Source of the DNA: Pseudomonadota bacterium
GTDB lineage: Bacteria > Pseudomonadota > Alphaproteobacteria > Rhodospirillales > 2-02-FULL-58-16
DNA: 8,737 bases
Assembly: GCA_022560215.1 (NCBI GenBank)
Contig: JADFTO010000109.1
Location: forward strand, 1 to 8,737
Reading direction: 5' to 3'
Part shown: positions 6,323 through 8,737 of the stretch, piece by piece
How the letters are laid out: each line of letters starts with the position of its first letter
Position numbering within the stretch: the stretch's first letter is position 1
Notes under the pieces: model-generated
Database searches by the model: none
What the model saw: the letters and a program-made list of their open reading frames with translations, nothing else
Told to the model about the DNA's origin: nothing
Program-made: the position numbers and the translations under genes

Positions 6323-6338
6323 GATTCCCTTGCGAATC
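6323..6338. promoter_or_regulatory. Inverted pair of GANTC (CcrM-type) sites upstream of the small-gene pair
   Basis: GATTC (6323-6327) and GAATC (6334-6338) form an inverted repeat with a six-base spacer, ten bases before the Shine-Dalgarno of the next gene. GANTC is the CcrM methylation target in many alphaproteobacteria, and pairs in promoters can tie transcription to the replication cycle. The sites are visible; regulation is inference. No convincing -35/-10 pair was found for this gene. Confidence 0.35.
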
Positions 6339-6363
6339 AAACCGATAGAGGGAGTCTCTTCTC

Positions 6364-6579
6364 ATGGCGACGCAACAACAGTCGGTCAAGCCCGGGGACC
6401 GGTTTATCAGACTCGGGCCTTACGAAACGGTTTGGGTGGTCAAGCGCCTTCTCGACATGGATGACATGCCGCCCCATCTCCACCTGACGCCCGAGGGATC
6501 GGACGCGCGCCTGCTGACGTTCTCGGTGGCGGCCGTGGAGGACGAGAAGTTCTTCAAGAGACTGGGCAACGGGAGCTGA
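6364..6579 (+). CDS. Small soluble protein of unknown function (71 aa)
   Basis: An unrecognised 71-residue protein with no signal peptide or membrane segment. It begins with a polar MATQQQ stretch, then KPGDRFIRLG (9-18), a VWVVKRLLDM hydrophobic strand (23-32), the motif PPHLHL (36-41), and a strand rich in hydrophobic residues, LLTFSVAAV (50-58), before a charged C-terminus. The pattern suggests a small beta-rich domain, but no family can be named. The gene is supported by a good Shine-Dalgarno, AGAGGGAG (6347-6354), nine bases before the ATG. It is also supported by a very tight arrangement with the next gene, which starts three bases after its stop. It may be the first gene of a two-gene operon. 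Confidence 0.75.
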   Translation: MATQQQSVKPGDRFIRLGPYETVWVVKRLLDMDDMPPHLHLTPEGSDARLLTFSVAAVEDEKFFKRLGNGS

Positions 6580-6582
6580 ACC

Positions 6583-6918
6583 ATGCCCTTCGCCGCCTGG
6601 CTGAGGGAGGGCATGGCGCCGCCCCGGGACGCCTTTCGCCAGGCCGCGAGGCGCATCCCCCTTGCCAGCGGGGCGGCCGCCGAACGGGTCGGGCGACTCG
6701 CCCGGGCCGCCGCCGCCAGTCAGGTGAAGTGGCGCGTCCTGGCCATCATCCTGATCCCGGTGGCCGTCTGGATTCACGCCAACCTTTACCGCTACGTGCC
6801 GGAGACCGCCGCCGGCTTCGCCTACGAGGTCAGGATCAACCGCATCACCGGCCATTCCTGCATCGTGTTTGAGACCCATCCGGCGCCCGAAAACCTGAAG
6901 CGGCTCCGCTGCAGGTGA
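6583..6918 (+). CDS. Small single-span membrane protein of unknown function (111 aa)
   Basis: An unrecognised 111-residue protein. Residues 1-50 are basic and Ala/Arg-rich (several Arg before the span). Residues about 51-69 (VLAIILIPVAVWIHANLY) form one membrane span, and 70-111 are a short polar tail. The positive-inside rule places the N-terminus in the cytoplasm and the tail in the periplasm. The tail contains RINRITGHSCIVF (84-96), which resembles the RxTG-containing tails of other small bacterial membrane proteins, and has two Cys (93 and 110). The ATG at 6583 follows the previous stop by three bases and has GGGAG at 6571-6575. Another ATG at codon 11 is less likely. The next gene, aspS, has its own promoter candidate, so this gene probably ends the small operon. 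Confidence 0.75.
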   Translation: MPFAAWLREGMAPPRDAFRQAARRIPLASGAAAERVGRLARAAAASQVKWRVLAIILIPVAVWIHANLYRYVPETAAGFAYEVRINRITGHSCIVFETHPAPENLKRLRCR

Positions 6919-6947
6919 GCTCCGCCCGGCGGCTCCGGCGGGGTCCC

Positions 6948-6977
6948 TTGACAAAATCCCCGCGACCGTGTGCTTAT
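6948..6977 (+). promoter_or_regulatory. Candidate sigma-70 promoter of aspS
   Basis: A perfect -35 box, TTGACA, is at 6948-6953. At 17-18 base spacing it is followed by TGCTTA/GCTTAT (6971-6977), a weak -10. Transcription would start near 6984, leaving a leader of about 60 bases before aspS. The short gap after the small membrane gene and the exact -35 box support it. Confidence 0.6.
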
Positions 6978-6980
6978 GCG

Positions 6981-7010
6981 CCCGGTGCCGCCACCGGGGC
7001 TTTGGCGGTA
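6981..7010 (+). promoter_or_regulatory. Two mutually exclusive hairpins at the start of the aspS leader
   Basis: CCCGGT (6981-6986) pairs perfectly with ACCGGG (6993-6998). The overlapping TGCCGCCA (6986-6993) pairs with TGGCGGTA (7003-7010) over eight positions including one G-U, with a nine-base loop. The two stems cannot form together. Only a GCTTT follows the first and no T-run follows the second. The first could also serve as a terminator for the upstream small genes. A switch is an inference. Confidence 0.4.
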
Positions 7011-7045
7011 TTCCCTTAAACTCGGATTGCAGCGGTTGAGAGTCG

Positions 7046-8737
7046 ATGGTCATGCATCCCTATCGCACCCACACTTGCGGCGAGTTGCGTCTCGATGATG
7101 CCGGCGGCCCGGCGCGGCTGTCCGGCTGGGTCCACCGCAAGCGCGACCACGGCAACCTCCTGTTCATCGACGTGCGCGATCATTACGGCGTCACCCAATG
7201 CGTCATCGATGTTTCCAGTCCGCTCTTCGAGATCGCCTCCACCGTGCGCCCGGAAAGCGTGATCACGGTGACGGGCAAGGTGGTCCGGCGATCCGATGAC
7301 ACGGTCAATCCCTCCCTGCCGACGGGCGAGGTGGAACTCACCATGGAGGATCTGCGCGTGGAAAGCCCGGCCGAGACCCTGCCCATGCAGGTGGCCGGCG
7401 AGGCCGATTACTCCGACGAGATGCGGCTCACCCACCGTTACCTGGACTTGCGGCGAAAACGCATGCACGCCAACATCGTGTTGAGAAGCGAGATCATCTC
7501 CAGCATCCGCCGGCGCATGATCGACCAGGGCTTCCTCGAGATCCAGACGCCGATCCTGACGGCCAGCTCCCCGGAAGGGGCCAGGGACTACCTGGTGCCC
7601 AGCCGCACCCATCCGGGCAAGTTTTACGCCCTGCCCCAGGCGCCGCAGCAGTTCAAGCAGCTGCTCATGGTCTCGGGCTTCGACAAGTATTTCCAGATCG
7701 CCCCCTGCTTCCGCGACGAGGACGCCCGCGCCGACCGCTCGCCGGGGGAGTTCTACCAGCTCGATTTGGAGATGGCCTTCGTCACCCAGGACGACGTCTT
7801 CGCCGCCATCGAGCCGGTGCTCCACGGTTTGTTCGATGAATTCAGCCGCGGCCGCAAGGTCACCGGCTCTCCGTTCCCGCGCATCCCCTACGCCGAAGCC
7901 ATGATCAAATACGGCACCGACAAGCCGGACCTGCGCAATCCCCTCGAAATGCAGGATGTGACGGACACCTTCAGGGGGTCCAACTTCAAGATCTTCGCCG
8001 GCATGATCGAAGGTGACGACAAAGTGCGCGTTTACGCCATTCCGGCGCCCAAGGGCGGCAGCCGCGCCCTCTGCGACCGCATGAACGGCTGGGCGCAGGA
8101 CGAAGGGCAGCCGGGATTGGGCTATATCATCTTTCGTGACGGTGAAGGCGCCGGCCCCATCGCCAAGAATATCGGCCCGGAGCGGACCGAAAACCTGCGT
8201 ACCCAATTGAACCTGAAAGACGGCGACGCGGTTTTCTTCGTCTGTGGCGTGCCCAGGGACTTCGTCCAGTTCGCCGCCGCCGCCCGCCACCGCCTGTGCG
8301 ACGAGCTGGACCTGCTGGAGCCCAACGCCTTCCGCTTCTGCTGGATCGTCGACTACCCCATGTACGAGATGAACGAGGAGTCAGGCCAAATCGAATTCTC
8401 GCACAACCCGTTCTCCATGCCGCAGGGGGGCATGGAGGCGCTGCAGACCCAGGACCCGCTCTCTATCCTGGCCTGGCAGTACGACATCGTCTGCAACGGG
8501 GTGGAACTCAGCTCCGGGGCGATCCGCAACCACCGTCCCGACATCATGATCAAGGCGTTCGGGATCGCCGGCTACGGGGCGGACGTGGTGGAGGAGAAAT
8601 TCGGCGGGCTGCTGAACGCCTTCCGCTACGGCGCGCCGCCGCACGGGGGCTCGGCGCCCGGCATCGACCGCATCGTCATGCTGCTGGCCGACGAGCCCAA
8701 CATCCGCGAGGTCATCGCGTTTCCCATGAACCAGCAG
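7046..8737 (+). CDS. aspS: Aspartyl-tRNA synthetase, probably Asp/Asn non-discriminating (5' part)
   Basis: 564 residues are visible, cut by the window edge; about 30-40 residues are probably missing from a usual length near 600. It attaches aspartate to tRNA. The N-terminal OB-fold anticodon domain covers about 1-115. Class II motif 1 lies near 154-169. Motif 2 is FRDEDARADRSPGEFYQLDLE at 222-242 with Arg223, and motif 3 is APGIDRIVMLL at 537-547 with Arg542. Between motifs 2 and 3 lies the bacterial GAD insertion. His35 in the OB fold, in RKRDHG, matches the His reported for non-discriminating AspRS, where E. coli has Leu. Such enzymes also charge tRNA-Asn for GatCAB amidation, but this is not proved here. 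The start at 7046 is the first ATG; another lies at 7052. The Shine-Dalgarno is weak (GAGAG at 7038-7042). Confidence 0.96.
   Translation, partial: MVMHPYRTHTCGELRLDDAGGPARLSGWVHRKRDHGNLLFIDVRDHYGVTQCVIDVSSPLFEIASTVRPESVITVTGKVVRRSDDTVNPSLPTGEVELTMEDLRVESPAETLPMQVAGEADYSDEMRLTHRYLDLRRKRMHANIVLRSEIISSIRRRMIDQGFLEIQTPILTASSPEGARDYLVPSRTHPGKFYALPQAPQQFKQLLMVSGFDKYFQIAPCFRDEDARADRSPGEFYQLDLEMAFVTQDDVFAAIEPVLHGLFDEFSRGRKVTGSPFPRIPYAEAMIKYGTDKPDLRNPLEMQDVTDTFRGSNFKIFAGMIEGDDKVRVYAIPAPKGGSRALCDRMNGWAQDEGQPGLGYIIFRDGEGAGPIAKNIGPERTENLRTQLNLKDGDAVFFVCGVPRDFVQFAAAARHRLCDELDLLEPNAFRFCWIVDYPMYEMNEESGQIEFSHNPFSMPQGGMEALQTQDPLSILAWQYDIVCNGVELSSGAIRNHRPDIMIKAFGIAGYGADVVEEKFGGLLNAFRYGAPPHGGSAPGIDRIVMLLADEPNIREVIAFPMNQQ

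Noticed and set aside
6294..6325. TTGCGA to TTAAGA as a promoter for the small genes
   Set aside because: The spacing is 19-20 bases and the hexamers match poorly, so it is not called as a promoter.
5449..6348. Plus-strand frame of 299 codons opposite rnd
   Set aside because: The RNase D catalytic residues are all present on the other strand, so this is an antisense artefact.
6922..6941. CCGCC/GGCGG hairpin after the small membrane gene as a terminator
   Set aside because: There is no T-run, and the pairing has a competing alternative within the same GC-rich stretch. It is too weak to call.
7016..8290. Long open frame (424 codons) on the minus strand opposite aspS
   Set aside because: It is a shadow of aspS in GC-rich DNA. 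The composition is odd (His/Gly/Asp/Val rich), no domain is seen and no start signal is evident.
1..8737. tRNA, rRNA, CRISPR array, insertion sequence or prophage features
   Set aside because: No cloverleaf, regular repeat-spacer pattern, transposase motif or terminal inverted repeat was seen on either strand.

Overview
The window is a GC-rich bacterial chromosome segment that is almost entirely coding. It looks like a free-living alphaproteobacterium, probably of the Rhodospirillales type. The reasons are: an Hda-type DnaA-like regulator downstream of a CDP-alcohol phosphatidyltransferase and an AI-2E family permease; an AspRS with alphaproteobacterial-style motifs; and GANTC (CcrM-type) sites in an intergenic region. 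These are family-level inferences, and no species can be named from the sequence. No tRNA, rRNA, CRISPR array, insertion sequence or phage gene is visible.

Layout. (1) Positions 1-2954, plus strand: four tightly packed genes, namely the 3' end of a CDP-alcohol phosphatidyltransferase, an AI-2E family membrane protein, an Hda/HdaA-like P-loop protein, and a short-chain dehydrogenase-like protein. They overlap by 4, 4 and 10 bases and are almost certainly one translationally coupled operon. (2) Positions 2955-3076: a convergent junction with several small inverted repeats. (3) Positions 3077-4813, minus strand: a soluble chemoreceptor with a flavohemoglobin-type globin, an acidic linker, a PAS domain and an MCP signalling domain. 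(4) Positions 4814-5022: an AT-rich gap with a candidate rnd terminator. (5) Positions 5023-6189, minus strand: ribonuclease D. (6) Positions 6190-6363: a divergent intergenic region. (7) Positions 6364-6918, plus strand: two small unrecognised genes, one soluble and one with a single membrane span. (8) Positions 6919-7045: the aspS promoter and leader, with two mutually exclusive hairpins. (9) Position 7046 to the end: aspS, cut by the window edge.

How the parts may work together. The first operon pairs a membrane-lipid enzyme with a regulator expected to act on DnaA at the sliding clamp, which is a suggestive but unproven link between membrane synthesis and replication control. The globin-PAS-MCP protein is most simply read as a cytoplasmic oxygen or nitric oxide/redox sensor feeding CheA/CheW. 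rnd and aspS are housekeeping RNA-processing and translation genes. The most interesting items are the globin-PAS chemoreceptor, the SDR with a replaced Tyr/Lys catalytic pair, and the aspS leader. None can be called a wholly new system from sequence alone.
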